From positions 1 to 24,643 of the forward strand of contig JBDLRH010000156.1 in assembly GCA_039800165.1 (NCBI GenBank): 24,643 nt of DNA, written 5' to 3'. Origin of the DNA: JBDLRH01 sp039800165. GTDB taxonomy: Bacteria; Pseudomonadota; Gammaproteobacteria; Burkholderiales; Burkholderiaceae_C. How positions within the stretch are numbered: position 1 is the stretch's first letter; each line of letters starts with the position of its first letter. The notes below the pieces were generated by a model that was not told the origin of the DNA, did no database searches, and saw only the letters and a program-made list of their open reading frames with translations. Made by a program: the position numbers and the translations under genes. Positions 24,437 to 24,643 of this stretch are shown here, piece by piece.

Positions 24437-24643
24437 TCAGCCCATGTGCAGGCCGCCGTTGCAGGAGAAGTCGGCGCCGGTGGTGAAGCCCGAATCCTCG
24501 CCAGCCAGCCAGCCGACGATGGAGCCGATCTCTTCCGGTGTGCCCAGGCGCTTGACCGGGATGGTGGCCACGATCTTCTCGAGCACGTCCGGGCGGATGG
24601 CGCGGACCATGTCGGTGCCGATGTAGCCCGGGCTCACGGTGTT
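24437..24643 (-). CDS. phaB: Acetoacetyl-CoA reductase PhaB, C-terminal part (runs off the window)
   Basis: PhaB reduces acetoacetyl-CoA to (R)-3-hydroxybutyryl-CoA with NADPH, the second step of PHB synthesis. Only the last 68 codons are here, beginning NTVSPGYIGTDMV. The segment VLEKIVATIPVKRLGTPEEIG and the very end TTGADFSCNGGLHMG match Ralstonia PhaB almost residue for residue, and the GLHMG end sets PhaB apart from most FabG proteins. The catalytic Ser-Tyr-Lys residues lie outside the window. It is the synthetic counterpart of phaZ at the other side of the window and is convergent with the isomerase-like gene. Confidence 0.9.
   Translation of the reverse strand, partial: NTVSPGYIGTDMVRAIRPDVLEKIVATIPVKRLGTPEEIGSIVGWLAGEDSGFTTGADFSCNGGLHMG

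Overview
The window is GC-rich, tightly packed bacterial DNA. Protein content points to a betaproteobacterium of the order Burkholderiales: PhaZ and PhaB of Ralstonia type, a Bug-family receptor, an MlrC-like M81 protein, and a pcc/meaB/mutB cluster. I see no rRNA, tRNA, insertion sequence, integrase or CRISPR array. The genus cannot be fixed from this sequence alone.

Layout. (1) 1-4105: the 5' end of uvrB (minus), divergent from an aspartate/aromatic aminotransferase. Next come an intracellular PHB depolymerase (phaZ) with an extended -10 promoter, a soluble RnfB-like ferredoxin overlapping it by 4 nt, and a small convergent gene of unknown function. (2) 4403-9235: a minus-strand operon of a Tat-type Bug solute-binding protein, an M81 metallopeptidase-like protein and a D-cysteine desulfhydrase/L-cysteate lyase-like PLP enzyme. 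It is divergent from a GlxA/AraC-type regulator. (3) 9207-19148: a long minus-strand cluster for propionyl-CoA catabolism. In transcription order it holds mutB, meaB, a kinase-fold protein with a degraded catalytic loop, pccB, pccA, a Tat-exported PhoD-like phosphatase, and a VOC protein that is a good candidate for methylmalonyl-CoA epimerase. Together these would convert propionyl-CoA to succinyl-CoA. (4) 19416-21304: a GntR/FCD regulator divergent from mutB, translationally coupled to a BciB/7-hydroxymethyl-chlorophyll-reductase family protein. (5) 21276-24643: dusA (minus); a coupled trio of a cyclic-nucleotide-binding protein, a Nu-class GST and a DsbA/HCCA-isomerase-like protein; a hairpin terminator; and the 3' end of phaB (minus).

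The most unusual signal is a dispersed structured repeat with four copies in the window (A 12918-13015 minus, B 13062-13150 plus, C 16673-16774 minus, D 16822-16927 plus). Each has 23-25 bp arms whose sequence differs between copies. The arms enclose a conserved left motif, a small hairpin of variable sequence but conserved pairing, and a conserved right motif. Ten of the eleven imperfections in the arms are G-U pairs when each copy is read in its own core orientation, and on the other strand they would be A-C mismatches. That is evidence for selection on a folded RNA from a defined strand. The copies fill the only two large gaps inside the propionyl-CoA cluster, in the same paired arrangement both times.

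Other points of interest are the BciB-like gene away from any photosynthesis gene, a near-palindromic operator candidate between the -35 and -10 of mutB, direct repeats 21 bp apart before the GlxA-like gene, and a TTGCA-C-TGCAA palindrome on the phaZ promoter.
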